A stretch of 64,000 nucleotides of DNA from Limnephilus marmoratus (GCA_917880885.1 OU862923.1:27419770-27483769), one strand, 5' to 3'; shown: positions 1 through 10,500, numbered from the stretch's first letter. Translations and numbers: made by a program. The notes: generated from the letters alone by a model not told the origin.

Positions 1-560
1 TCTAAAAGTAGTTTAACTAAACACACCATTAATTATTCTTCCTTTCTACCTACTGTTAAATTCAAATTTGTATTAAATTAAATGGAAGCCAATCACTTTG
101 TAGAACACAATTTAATCAAATTTATGTCATTAAGTAGGTACCTTAACAATAATGCTTCCTCGATTTAATTTTTTTTTTGGAACAAAAAAATGTATTTTTA
201 AATGTGTATACGGTGTTCTGCATTTTTAGTGTGATTGCACTTTATAAGAATATTTGACAGGTTAATTGGTGTTGACAGACTACAAATTTTGTAGTTCAAT
301 TTTTTATATTTTCTACTCTTATTTGACAGACTATGTTATCTTTCTACCTTCTGAATACTCCAATGAAGAGTAAATACCTATTTTCTAAATATTTCCCTTG
401 ATATAAAAGGACCTTCTGAATGTCTCCCATGATTAGTATGTAGGTACTTATATTTGAAAATTTCTCGCAAAAGGTAATTAACCTAATAATTAACCTAATT
501 AATTAATTATTATTATTAACCTACCTTAGCATCAGGTAATCAATCACAAACTTATATGTA
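1..560. other. AT-rich non-coding DNA, nothing recognised
   Basis: No coding frame, terminal repeat or RNA motif is visible here. It lies upstream of gene A's visible exons and may be intron or flank of that gene. Confidence 0.5.
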
Positions 561-1030
561 TTTTCCTGCATTGCGCGTTGCTTAATTTTTTTTTAAAATT
601 AACTCTGCACCTTGGAGAGGCCTTTAGGAAAATAATTTCAGTGCCTTTGTCATCTTTGGGGATGCAGTGTAGAGGGAAGACTGTGAAGAAAACTGTGTTT
701 TGAAGAGAGGAAGGGGTGAACAGTGTCGTAGAAACGACCTGTTCTCGTGTGACAAATATCAACCGTGTACAAATGTTGGGCACGCTTTTGGCATGTTTTG
801 CGACTATTCACTGATTTCGAAGAGATCAATAGCGCTAGTTCCTCGGAGCATCTTTCATTGAAATACCGGTAGAAGAAGAACAGCATTCCCACCTGACGCC
901 TGTGCTCTAAAGATTGCATTCTATTTGTTAAGATAGGGTAATCTATCTGAGGCCCGATTGACTCCCAAAAATCTAGTAGTTTTTCGGTTTCATGTTGACG
1001 AAAATTATTGTTTCGGACGTGAAGAAGTCT
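561..1030 (-). mobile_element. LINE 3' end (family L-S), reverse-transcriptase C-terminal tail
   Basis: The minus strand encodes, with some decay, the C-terminal tail of a non-LTR retrotransposon ORF2: a segment reading SLEHRRQVGML followed by a FYRYFNERCSEEL block and a HLYTVDICHTRTG block, the usual layout after the RT domain. The same blocks occur at 39235-39670. After the ORF stop comes a 3' UTR with the landmark catccccaaagatgac and a poly-A run (Ts at about 588-597). This 3' UTR matches the tail of the SINE2 family described below. The 5' part is truncated, as is normal for LINE insertions. Confidence 0.75.
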
Positions 1031-1549
1031 CAAGTCAAAATTGTTAGAGAAAGGTCGACATTGAAGGAGATTTCTCTGAAATTTTTGAGTGGAGAGCAGA
1101 AATCGAACAGTATTAGCGTCTGCGTGGTTGAATTAAACCCAGCTACGAGTGCATTTCGGACGCCACGCCATACGTGCCGCGCCACAAAAAACATCTGTGT
1201 ACGTGGAATTTCACACAAAGTTACTGTTATAACTCAGTTTCGAATTCAAGAATTTGACACAAGATGTCGCTACTTCCGTCAGCAGGTCAGACGGGGACGT
1301 CTCCCCCCTAGGTATAACTGCTACGAATTTGTGAATATCTCTCTGGATATGAAAAGATCGACAGTAATAATGTTGTATCAAGTGGCTATATATTACATAT
1401 GACGTCATCTCTGTTACTTTGTCCCGGTGACTAGCTACAGTGGATCCGAGGAACGGGCTCTTTTTGGAATTAGTTCGTATTGGATCTATAAAATGGTCAC
1501 CAACACTAACTGGGCGAAGCCTGTGGAGTTTATTTTTGCAGGTTTTTAA
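1031..1549. other. Non-coding, no assigned feature
   Basis: Two overlapping open frames of about 135 codons (992-1402 on + and 1211-1618 on -) show no domain I recognise and no splice or start context; I treat both as chance frames, possibly the degraded upstream part of the neighbouring LINE. Confidence 0.4.
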
Positions 1550-2258
1550 CCCATTGGCCACAAACGCCGGAAGCCTGCCGGGTGTGCAACTCAGGTATTT
1601 AACCACAAACCCCGGCACGCTGACGGGCTACAGTAGGTCCGTCAAAAAACGAAAAACGAGCACAATAGTGACATTTTCAATAAAATTTTAAATGCCGAAC
1701 GCTCTGTGGGTAATTAATCATCAATTTCATAGAATTGGCAATAATATGTTTCTTATGTTTTTTCCCTGATATTTGTGTTCCAAGTTTTGTATGCAGCCAG
1801 CCGCCATTTAATTTCTTCAAAATTGCAAGTGGTTCTAAGCTTTTGGTAGTGACCCTGAACGTCCCTGATTGCTTTGAGGACTATCATACACAATTATTTT
1901 ATAAGTTATTAGTATACATGTATACAAAAATCAAAAATTATTATTGTTCGATTTATGAATATTATGTTTTTTTGTAACTTTTTGAATAAAAATGTGAAAA
2001 AAAACATACGAAAAAAGAGAAGGTTATATTTGTATCCTTATTTACACATATTTTAATATTTTTAAAATTTTTAATTTTATATTTTTCTTTTCCTTAATCC
2101 ATTATGTAAACCAATTTAAAGAAATTAAATCATTTTAATATACGGTTCAAAAGTAACAATAGATTTAGTACACCAATGCAGGTTTTTCAATTTTTGGTAC
2201 AAAATTAATTCAATGGTAAAGGCCAACTTTTTAGCTCATTAATTCTGTGGCCAATAGG
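1550..2258. mobile_element. piggyBac-like MITE, TTAA target duplication
   Basis: The ends are inverted repeats: cccattggccaca at the left and tgtggccaatagg at the right, each directly flanked by TTAA (1546-1549 and 2259-2262). CCC-starting ends with TTAA flanks are the hallmark of piggyBac-type elements. The 709-bp body is AT-rich and carries no transposase; an 80-codon frame inside it (1735-1977) is not recognisable. Confidence 0.75.
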
Positions 2259-2690
2259 TTAACAGCTAGTTAATTAATATTATCTGATGAAGAAAGATGC
2301 GGAGAGGAGGTAGAAAATGGAATAACCCCCCTCAAATAAAACTGGAATGCCAGTTTTGTAATGTTAGCAATATATTTCTAAAGCACTGTTGTCCATGAAA
2401 TAAAAAAAAATATGAATGTGTGCATCGTACCACTAATGTGTTTACATATTATTATTTGAAACTGACTTAATTTATTTTGTTTGCGATGTTGATTCCTCTT
2501 ATCATAGCTTAATGTATATTTCTTACCGAATGCCTCATTTGCGTCATAGATAGAAATAATACCTAAGATTAACATGTTATTTAAGAGCAAGTGAAAAACA
2601 AAAATGCAGGTGAAAACAAAAATAGTGGCATTATTTCACAAGGGGGTAAAAACAAGCCTGGATTAAGTCTATAGGTAGGTGCATACTTTT
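2259..2690. other. Non-coding AT-rich DNA, nothing recognised
   Basis: A short stretch near 2284-2335 (ctgatgaagaaagatgcgg onward) resembles retroelement 3' tails seen elsewhere in this window but is too decayed to assign. Confidence 0.4.
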
Positions 2691-3345
2691 TTATTTTATT
2701 TTTTTATGTGAACACCTGGAGCTAGTGAAACTGTGGCATCCCCAATTGGGGTATGTTGTGAGGCTGAAGGTAGTAAGGAGAGGAAGGAGACGGGAAGAGG
2801 AAGGTAGGGAAGTCACCAAACATGGCTAAAACCATTCCAAGCAACATTTCTGTAATTTGGGAGGCGGGAATGGGTACCGCCGCCCCGGGAACCGTTATTG
2901 GATAACCAACACCTCTGCCATAGGTCACCCCAAGTGGTTCGCTACGTTTGGTGATTTAGCAGGGGTGCCCGGGTTTATGGGGTGAGGTTGGTCTAAGTCT
3001 TGGAGGCGGATGACCAGGACACACTGAACCCCAGTTTCGTACCCACCCCTTAAACCCTTTTCCTTCCCAGAACTCTTCTTTCCTTCCTTTCCTTAAAAAA
3101 ATCCTCCACCCAGCATCCCCAAAGATGACATAGGGCCTGAGGGAAATTATTTTCCTCAGGGCCTCCTGTGTGGAGCTCATGTAAAAAAAAAAAAATTCTA
3201 TTCTGAATTTTTACACCAGGGCGATACTGAGAGTATCTTTCACGCTGAAACATGCCGCTAATATACTATATATTATTATTAATGAATTAATTGTGAAATT
3301 TATTTGCCCAAGCCAGGATTCGATCCCGCGACCTTATTGGTAGGT
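2691..3345 (-). mobile_element. SINE1 (tRNA-derived), split by a SINE2 insertion
   Basis: On the minus strand this is a tRNA-headed SINE: the head contains a B-box-like gggatcgaatcc (plus-strand ggattcgatccc at about 3317-3328), followed by the family body (gagagtatc..., accagggcgatactg) and the 3' block ccccaattggggatgcc. Six other copies are in the window. The body is interrupted between about 2857 and 3195 by a SINE2 copy in the opposite orientation. The 5' end of the head is truncated near 3345. Confidence 0.75.
2858..3194 (+). mobile_element. SINE2 copy inserted in SINE1
   Basis: It starts at gggaggcgggaatgggtacc and ends in a run of 13 As at 3182-3194, so it lies on the plus strand. 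The internal signature gcaggggtgcccgggtttatgg and the 3' tail (catccccaaagatgacat, then a ctgaggg/cctcagg stem-loop) match the other copies. SINE1 sequence resumes immediately after the poly-A. Compared with the copy at 45790-46260 it lacks about 120 bp of the middle. Confidence 0.8.
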
Positions 3346-3429
3346 AGTTTTATGAGTAACAAATTACGGTAGTACTATTATTATTGTTGAATTTTTCATT
3401 TGTTTCTTAATTAATTAAGTTTCTTTATT

Positions 3430-3790
3430 CAAGTACGTCTATCAATTGAATTTGGGAGCCACCTCTGGGCTGGAGCCCCAAAATACTTGACAACCTACTT
3501 GATTCATTGCAAAGGAGGACGGTCCGCTGATTGACAATCTGTTGTTAACAGACCGATGGCCATCTTTAATTCACAGATGCAATGTTAGGCATGCTGAGTC
3601 TGTTCTACAGGTGTTTTGATAGAGCCTGCTTAAAGGAGCTAGCAGCATTGATCCCCTGTGCACGCGTGCAAAACTCGAACGCAACACCTGTTCACAGCTG
3701 ATTTTGGCTTCATGAAAAATTTTTGTTTCTTCGACTCGTTTTTGTGTAAGTCGGCATGTATCAAAGATATCGAAATACAAGAGATATGCT
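3430..3790 (+). mobile_element. LINE ORF2 C-terminal remnant
   Basis: The plus strand encodes, over two frames, the end of a LINE RT: a LLDSLQRRTVR block, then after frameshifts LGMLSLFYRCFDR and LKELAALIPCARV. These are the same blocks as in family L-S (561-1030 and 39235-39670), here with stops and frameshifts, so it is an old dead copy. Confidence 0.65.
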
Positions 3791-4417
3791 ATGATGGCCG
3801 CCCGACCGTCAGCGGACTACAGTCTAATGGGAATAGTTGAATACGGAAAGAATTCGTTCATTTAGTAGATTTTTTGAAGGAGTACAGTAGTATTGGTTAA
3901 CAACATCGGCGATGCCAGGAAACACAGTCCCACCCAGTAAAAACTGCCGATAGCACATCTCTTATATTTCAATATCTTTGGCATGTAAGTTGAACGGCTA
4001 CCGGCATCTGTTTTTCATCCTTCATATAATCCGGGCCCCTTCAAGACCCGCATTAATAAATTCTATCCTCAGGCCTAATCTTGAACGAGCTCACAATCCT
4101 ACCTTACTGGGTGGTGATATAGTTCCCCTGTCTTTACTCTTTACACTCTACAGACTGGAGCACTCTTGTAATGTAAATATAATATTGCGTCGATGTTGGT
4201 TTGCGAGGTATATGTAAAAAAATCAAGTATAATAGTTCAGGGCTGTCAATTATTGAATTTATATAAATATGTTAGGTCATTAACTATTCTACGTTCAGAT
4301 AATTTTAATAATTTGAGTTGACATAGTAGATAATCATAGTTTCCTTGTAATAGCCATTCTGAAATTAATAAATCTTAAGAATTTATTTTGATATAATGAT
4401 TTACTTGGTGTGTAAAG
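3791..4417. other. Probable intron of gene A, no other feature
   Basis: It sits directly before a gene A exon whose 5' edge is an acceptor, so it should be intronic. I see only a weak inverted pair (cccacccagtaa near 3931 and ttactgggtgg near 4105) and no further exon. Confidence 0.5.
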
Positions 4418-4566
4418 GTAACCCAATTGAAAATTCATCCTCGGAGCAGTGAGGCAAAGAGACCCTTCTTTAAGGACGTGTGGCACCAGACCGCCCCGTT
4501 GCTTGGACCCAAGTACAGAATCTACCTTTTGATCACGTGCCTACTTCAATTTGGGGTTTTTGCTGC
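4418..4566 (+). CDS. Gene A exon (equivalent to exon 6)
   Basis: The acceptor is aaag/gtaacc and the donor gc/gtaagt. It encodes the intracellular segment SSEAKRPFFKDVWHQTAPLL and TM7. Frame: starts in phase 0, leaves 2 bases. The N-terminal third differs most from B and C. Confidence 0.85.
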
Positions 4567-7500
4567 GTAAGTATGCATCTATAATATTAAAATGAATCAC
4601 TGAATGTGTTGCTAAGCGCATAACTTTCGAACAACTGCACCAAATTGGATAATTATTTTTTTGTGTGTTCGTTATTGTCAGGACAAGGTTCATATAAAAC
4701 TTCCGGTGAGCTCTGGCATTATGAAATTTGTATAAAAAAATTGCTGTTGGTGGCACGCGAGGAAGCGGCTATTGCTATGGAAAGCGGGAGGGAGGGAGAG
4801 GGGGGAGGGGAATCTGGGAGGGGGGAGGGGAACCTGGGAGGGGGGAGGGGGACCTGGGAGGGGGGAGGGGAACTCGGGAGGGGAGGGGGGTTCGCGGGAC
4901 GGGGGAAGGGGGGAGTGGAGTGGGGAGAGGGAAGGTGGAGGTGACGGAGTGGGAACATGAGAGGGGAAGAGGACACAGGAGAAGAAGGGGAGGCGGAAGG
5001 GGAACGGGACGAATGGGAAAGGACACTCAGGGAGAAACAATTTCTTTATTAAATGACATAGCAACGCATGCCGGGACCAGCTAGTTTTAATATAAAATTC
5101 ACTAAACCTCATCTGGAGCAGTCAGACTTGCTAATTTTAGGTTGTAATGAAAAAAATATTTTTAGAAATTCAAAAATATATTTTTCAAATTCAAAGTTGA
5201 TAAAAAGTTGGCCCAGTTGAAAAACATTTATTTCCTAAAAAAAGTCTAAGATTTATAATAAAAAAAAATCCATATTTTTTTGCTTTAATTAAGAATAAAG
5301 GGCCTAAATTCAACATTTTATCTCTTCTAAGTCTGAACTCGACTCCAATCTTCCATATAATTCTGAAATTTGCACATTTAAATAAAATTAATACATAAAT
5401 TCACCTTTCCTTTCTCTGTATTTTAAATGATGGCCTAGAACACCCTTGAAGGGAGAAAGCCAGAAATAATAGAAAAAGAAAAAAAAGGAAGAAGTGATCT
5501 TTTTGAAGTCGAAAACTTTTAACAATAGGGTGTGAAATAAAAGCGAAAAAAAAAATTAATCTAATGCAAGGTTTAGGTCTCCCTCACTTGGCCTAAAATG
5601 GGATAGTTTTAACAAATTTAGCTTATTTTCATAAAATTCAATGAATCTGACAATTGTTTTTTTTTGCACGTAACAAACCGTACTAAATATTTTACTGAAT
5701 TTGTTAAGAAAATTATTTAAGAAAAAAAAATTTTTTTTAAGAAAATTATAAACTTTAGATTTCTTGTGGGAGACCTACATGTTTTTCAATTGGGGCAGTT
5801 TTTTTGTGTGTTTGTGGGTATATCAACATAAAATTATTGAACTTTCAAAATAATTTTTTCGATATACCCTACCATGCATTTATGACGCACGAATGTGGTC
5901 TAAAGTCTAAAATCTAAAGGATTCTAAATTGGGTTAATGTGGACATCTTCAAACAAAATAATACATTGTAGAAGAATGCCTCCTTCATCAGTTTACTAGA
6001 GGAACATCTTTGCTAAACCAAGTGACTCCCGATGCCATCGACTGACTGGAAAATCTCAATATCCCACCATGATCTCCACCAAATATCGCCAACCATAAGT
6101 AGAAGAATATAAAATTCAAAGGACATATGCAATACATTATTGCTTACTCAATTTTTTTTCTAAAATAATTTCTTAAATAATCATAGGGTTGAAACATCAT
6201 CGCCTCGATTGTTCATGTTAACGTTGCACAAATCTTTCTCTTTAATTTACAGCAGCCAATTATTATTCAATGTGGTAAAATTCTGTTCTCAATTACTATG
6301 TTGTGTTGATGTTTTTTTCAGTTCAAACGGTTTTTTAATTTGGTTTCCCGCAATTCTGACCAATGTACTGGACCACAAGGATGAAGGTACAGATCTAGGG
6401 GAAAATATTTGCACCATGCTGGGAGCTACTGCTGTTCCACCTACTGACAATAGTTCCGTAAGTTTCAAAAATGTCGAAAATATTACCATTGTCGAATAAT
6501 TCATAGTGCTTTGGTATCATTGCTCTAGATTTTTTAGTAGAAAATTCACGTTAGAGCATTCATTCAGCATTAGAGCGGTGGAGATCAAATTTGACTAATT
6601 AGAGGGAAAAAAGTGGAATCAATTTATATTATCTTAGCGTAAATTCAAAATAACATAAAATCAAGGCAAGTGCAGTGAGCTACTTGCAAATCGATGGTGG
6701 ATTTCTTGGCACACTGGGGGTTAATATAAAGTGTTTGATTTGCAGGTTATTTCCACTGCCATGATGGCAGAATGTAATGACACCCTTAATACTGGCACAT
6801 TTCCTATCTCCATAATTCTCTCCTGCATAGTCTCCATTATCACCGTCATATCGGCCTTTACCATCACCTGCCTGGGCAAGAGGAACATGCTGGTGGGCTT
6901 CTTCGGGATCACGGCCACCTGTTGCCTGGTCCTGCACTGGATCACGAACACCTGGTTCGCCATTGCTGTGTTCGCCACAGTTCAGATTGGCGGAACCAGT
7001 ATCGGACTGATTAACGCATATGTTGTGGAGATCTTTCCGACGCACGTCAGGTAATGTCTTTATTTTATCGACTGAGTTTGTTCGTTTTGTTTATTTTATT
7101 GGCTTGATTTAAAAAAAAGTGAATACCATATAAGAGTTCGAATAATTATGAAACATTACAAATTAATTACCTAAATAAAATTTGCAACCGCAGCCTCCAG
7201 AATCCAGTAGTAGATGTAATTCTCTCGATGTGTAATCCGGTTCTGGCAATATAATATTAGTAGATACCTGAAAATCACGCTTGTGTGATTTCATAATGTC
7301 ATATCCTGTGGCGACTTGTTCCCGATCGCTTGCGCATGCGCTACGTATATTCCCCTCAATTCGAATTTATCTACGCCTTTTTATTTTTGTTATATTATTT
7401 ATGGCGGGAATTGTTAAATGTTTTCAGGGCAATGGCTGTCTGCTTGACTCTCATGGTAGGTAGAGTGGGTTCCATGTTCGGAACAAATATGATCGGGTAT

Positions 7501-10460
7501 CTCATACACACTGACTGTCCGGTGAGCTTCTTCCTGTTCAGTGGAATTCTGTATTGTAAGTTCAATTTTTATCATACACTAGCTGAACCCGACCACGCTT
7601 CGCTGTGGCTTTGTCTGATTTTAATTATTAGAGGAGTTAACAAAAATTGTCTAGCAACTGTGCATTTTCCAAGAAGACACATTGCTTAATTGAATATCTG
7701 CTGTGACTATGCTGTAGCGTAGAATATAAGGGAAGAGAAAAAAAACATTCGTAAATTTTAAAAAATTATTTATTTATTCAGACCTTAAATGCTTTTACAA
7801 TAGCACCTATTAGTGTCAGCAATTCTTTGTAGTTGATCATTTCTGCGTTGCAAAACGATATCGCGAGGACGAAATTCTTCTCCAACCATGACAATTCCCA
7901 CCTCATTAATTTTTGGCGCATTATATCGTCCGACATGCTCACTTGCTGGTGTTTGATCAGCACTAATGATAATTTTATGGCTGTCTGATGGCATGAGATC
8001 AATTGCATTTTTGAACATTCGAATTAAATTATTGTTATCATTTAACATTTTTTGCAACGACTCAACAATATGCCTTTTGACTTAAGTAGAGATTTGACAG
8101 CGTGCATTCAACTGATCATTTTGATCTTCCATGAAATATATTTGTAGAAATTTATGTTGATTGCTGTGAAAAGGAAGCAAAGAGCCAGCTTTGTGGTAAA
8201 TTTGTCCCTGAATTTTAAACGTCGGCATAAAATTTTCTGTTATAACGTTAGCGCCAAATGAAGTCATCTGAAAACATGAATTTTATTTTCTAATATTTTT
8301 GAGGAAATGTTTTGAATCATCAGTAATTCCTTGCAACAAATTTATCAGTGGTGCTATTGGCTGATCAATTTCAGGTAGCTTCACTTTGCCGCTCGCACAA
8401 CACATTCCTTGAGTTTCTCCTTTAAATTTCATCGCTTTGCAGTGTGTACAAACTTTATCCATTTTACCGATTTGAACAAATTTACATGAATATCTGGTTC
8501 GTATGAAAAAGCAATTCGATGGTACGAAGCATGGTTATTCAAAAGTTGCACTTGCATTCGTCTTCAGCGTTGATCTATTTCTTCTTGACGTTGTTGAGAT
8601 GAATGTGCTGCTCGTCTTCTTCGCGCTTCTACTCGTAAGCTTTTAAGTCTTTCTTCCCAACGATTCGCCAGTTCTTCTGCTCGCATCTGAATAATTCTAA
8701 CTCGAACATGTTCATTATCGTTTAAACGTTCTTGATCAGTGCGGTTTGATCTTCTCTTACGATCTGCGTTTGCGTGTCGAGTACGACAGCCTATGTTTTA
8801 ACGTGAGCGAGGCATCCCACGAATGGTGATCAACTTTGAAAAAACTTACACATCAATCAACTGGTCACAGTTACACTTTTTTGACCCTTTGAAAATTTGT
8901 CATATATGATTCGATTTGTTAATCTGATGTTTTTGTAGGTTTTGTAAAGTTACGAACTGACATTCAGTACAATTATGAGTAAATTAAAACGCACAGAGAA
9001 AACAAAGGAGTGAAAATAGTAATATAATTTGTTAGATATAATTCTACTTTTAACCTGTCAAGGGCCAGGGTTTTTTACCTTACCTTTTTTAAATTACCTT
9101 AATAACAAGAATGGAGGAAGCTATTTTAAGCTTTATTTTATGTTATAAATTAATGGAATAAAATTTAAAATCGCATCCAAATTATTTGAATTAATATTCT
9201 TTTTTGAAATTCCAGTCTCGCGCGCGGGCGCGTTCCTGGCCTTTGAAAGGTTAAATCCGATTAAATTCTTTTAATTCCTAATTGTAGGTATCATAAAATT
9301 TTGTAACTTTTAATAAAATGGCAACACTGTCTAGAACTGTCATTCCGTTTTTTACTATGACAAATTATGAGTCAATTTAAAACGCATAAAATTATCCTTT
9401 TCCTTTAGAACTTCCAAATAAAAAGTATGTATAAACGCTCTTCTGCTAAAATGCAATGTTTTGTAAAAATTTTGAGTCAATTCATCGATTACTTTCCGAG
9501 ATTAGCGAACGCAAACATACGGAACCTAAATTTTTATATATATAGATTTCTACATCTTTATTACAAAGGAGAAATCTGTGGGTCTGTACGATGCATTCAA
9601 AACTATCTATTTGAAAACCTTGGATTTCGGAATATTTGAAGACAAGACTTAGAAGTTTGGAATATTTGTTTTCATAATGACTTTCATTTCACTTTGGGCA
9701 CTTTTATAATTCCTGCAGCTATGACACGTGGCGTTTCATTTCTTTAATATGTGTGAGAGAAATATATCCTTTGGGAGAAGCAGACATACATAATTCGTTT
9801 TACTCATTTTCAACAGCTCTTTCTTACACACTACATACATAATAATGTTCAGCATTATTGTGATACGGAACGTATCTTCGTATGTGATAATTTGTTTTAA
9901 TTTTGCTGTTACTGTGCCGTAACTGTAGAAATTATAAAAGTGCCCTTGGTCGTTTCCATCAAGAGCTATGGAGCTTTGAAATATGAAAACATTTGTTTAA
10001 TTTATTGTACCTCAGATTAATCATCCATACAAAATTTCTTATATTAACTTTCTTAAGATTTGAGAAGATAGGAAAACAAGTTTTATGGTTACTGGAGTAA
10101 TTAAGTAATGGTTTTTACTGTAATAGAAATTTCATCAATTGGCACATTCATCTTGTCATGCTATACTGTGCTAGAGCATCTGTTTTGCCATGTGGTATCT
10201 TGAACAAGCTGTGGTGACAACTATAGCTGAAGTTTTTGGGCACACATAAGCCATAGCATTTCAAGAGGAATGGGCTTTACCACTATATTAAAACTAAGCA
10301 TTGCAAGATTCATGTAACGTCTCACGTATTGTACGGGTTTTGTTTTCTCTTTTCAGTTCTAGCTGGTCTGGTATTTACATTACCAGCTTCAGACGACAAC
10401 AAAAGTAAGAAGTTCTCTTCCGAAAAGCCTCCACCGTACGAAGAAAGGACTGAATTATAG
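4418..10460 (+). CDS. Gene A: SV2/SVOP-like MFS transporter, C-terminal half (5' end outside window)
   Basis: Five exons (4418-4566, 6322-6457, 6746-7050, 7428-7555, 10357-10460) join in phase with GT-AG introns to give 273 residues ending in a TAG stop. They correspond one-to-one with exons 6-10 of genes B and C, so this is the second six-TM bundle of an MFS transporter: QTAPLL-TM7 (LLITCLLQFGVFAA), a short luminal loop with two cysteines, TM8-TM11, the cytoplasmic loop CLGKRNML, and VVEIFPTHVRAMAVC before TM11/12. The C-terminus (EKPPPYEERTEL) is hydrophilic. MFS members of this group move small organic solutes or ions across membranes; the substrate cannot be read from sequence. Exons 1-5 are not in the first 4.4 kb and must lie upstream. 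No stop, frameshift or broken splice site is present. A poly-A signal follows at 10495. Confidence 0.88.
4578..5084 (+). mobile_element. Non-autonomous Helitron inserted 11 bp into a gene A intron
   Basis: The element begins TCTATAATATT after a host A and ends ...ACCAGCTAG before a host T (5085), the TC...CTRR structure and A/T target of Helitrons. A typical 5' block (gaatcactgaatgtgttgct) follows the start. It carries no Rep/helicase sequence; about half of the 507 bp is a G-rich minisatellite. It begins only 11 bases after the exon, just beyond the donor gtaagtatgca, which is left intact. Confidence 0.78.
4790..4905 (+). repeat. G-rich minisatellite in Helitron
   Basis: About five tandem, slightly varied units of 21-22 bp (gggaggggggaggggaacct) make a strongly purine-biased tract with many runs of 3-6 Gs. 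Long open frames on both strands across this tract are a by-product of the repeat, not genes. Confidence 0.85.
5205..5806. mobile_element. Possible MITE with ~25-60 bp degenerate inverted ends
   Basis: The segment ttggcccagttgaaaaacat at the left is matched in inverse by atgtttttcaattggggcag at the right, and weaker similarity continues inward (aagtctaagatttataat against its inverse). I see no clear target duplication or coding potential. It lies in the first visible intron of gene A. Confidence 0.45.
6322..6457 (+). CDS. Gene A exon (equivalent to exon 7)
   Basis: Acceptor tttttttcag, donor tcc/gtaagt. It encodes SNGFLIWFPAILTNVLDH and a loop with a cysteine (GENICTML). It restores phase 0 at its end. 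Ordinary introns without recognisable features flank it (5807-6321, 6458-6745). Confidence 0.88.
6746..7050 (+). CDS. Gene A exon (equivalent to exon 8)
   Basis: Acceptor tttgcag, donor tcag/gtaatg. It encodes the end of the luminal loop, TM8-TM10 and the conserved VVEIFPTHVR before TM11. The codon use is richer in G/C than the surrounding introns, as expected for a constrained exon. Confidence 0.92.
7428..7555 (+). CDS. Gene A exon (equivalent to exon 9)
   Basis: Acceptor ttttcag, donor tatt/gtaagt; 128 bp, exactly the length of exon 9 in B and C. It encodes RAMAVCLTLMVGRVGSMFG and the following helix. Confidence 0.92.
7785..8800 (-). pseudogene. Helitron Rep-helicase protein, N-terminal remnant
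   Basis: Successive minus-strand blocks read HVRVRIIQMRAEELANRWE (a basic, helical region near 8650-8720), MDKVCTHCKAMKFKGETQG with a CxxC and a following MCC (near 8400-8460), FGANVITENFMPTFKIQGQI and GSLLPFHSNQHKFLQIYF (8082-8267), and NDNNNLIRMFKNAIDLMP then PRDIVLQRRNDQLQRI (7785-8057). These follow the order of the N-terminal (Helitron_like_N) region of Helitron Rep-helicases. Several frameshifts and stops separate the blocks, and the frame ends long before the HUH nuclease and helicase motifs, so it is dead. Confidence 0.78.
9054..9250. mobile_element. piggyBac-like MITE (197 bp) nested in Helitron
   Basis: TTAA flanks on both sides (9050-9053 and 9251-9254) and inverted ends cctgtcaagggccagg / cctggcctttgaaagg. 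No coding sequence. It contains a GC-rich island (cgcgcgcgggcgcg) unlike its surroundings. Confidence 0.72.
9695..9945. mobile_element. MITE with ~25 bp inverted ends
   Basis: The left end gggcacttttataattcctg is matched by the inverse of aattataaaagtgccc at the right. No clear target duplication. Class not assigned. Confidence 0.55.
10357..10460 (+). CDS. Gene A last exon
   Basis: Acceptor ctcttttcag; the frame continues LAGLVFTLPAS, the end of TM12, then a polar tail ending PPPYEERTEL and TAG. The intron before it (7556-10356) is the longest visible in gene A because of the Helitron. Confidence 0.88.
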
Positions 10461-10494
10461 TATGATAATTATGTGAAAAAACAAAATACTTATA

Positions 10495-10500
10495 AATAAA
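10495..10500 (+). terminator. Poly-A signal of gene A
   Basis: An aataaa hexamer 35 bp after the stop codon, in the right position for a short 3' UTR. A simple repeat and a minus-strand LINE begin just downstream. Confidence 0.6.

Larger units (their letters stand above)
7579..9546 (-). mobile_element. Helitron with Rep/N-terminal coding remnants
   Basis: On the minus strand the element starts TCTATATATATAAAAATT (from 9546, after a host A) and ends at CTAG (7579) before a host T. Such ends and flanks are those of Helitrons. Inside is a broken coding region with Helitron N-terminal and early Rep sequence (see next entry); most of the Rep and the whole helicase are missing. A 197-bp piggyBac-like MITE is inserted in its 5' part. 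It fills most of the last intron of gene A. Confidence 0.8.

Noticed and set aside
992..1618. Two ~135-codon frames on opposite strands
   Set aside because: No domain, no splice or start context, overlapping each other; chance frames or decayed LINE.
1..4417. Search for gene A exons 1-5
   Set aside because: None of the conserved blocks (PAAQCDL, GxMADTRGRR, PESPKYL) is found on the plus strand; they must be upstream of the window.
4690..5112. Several long overlapping open frames on both strands
   Set aside because: They are produced by a purine-rich tandem repeat inside a Helitron; composition, not coding.
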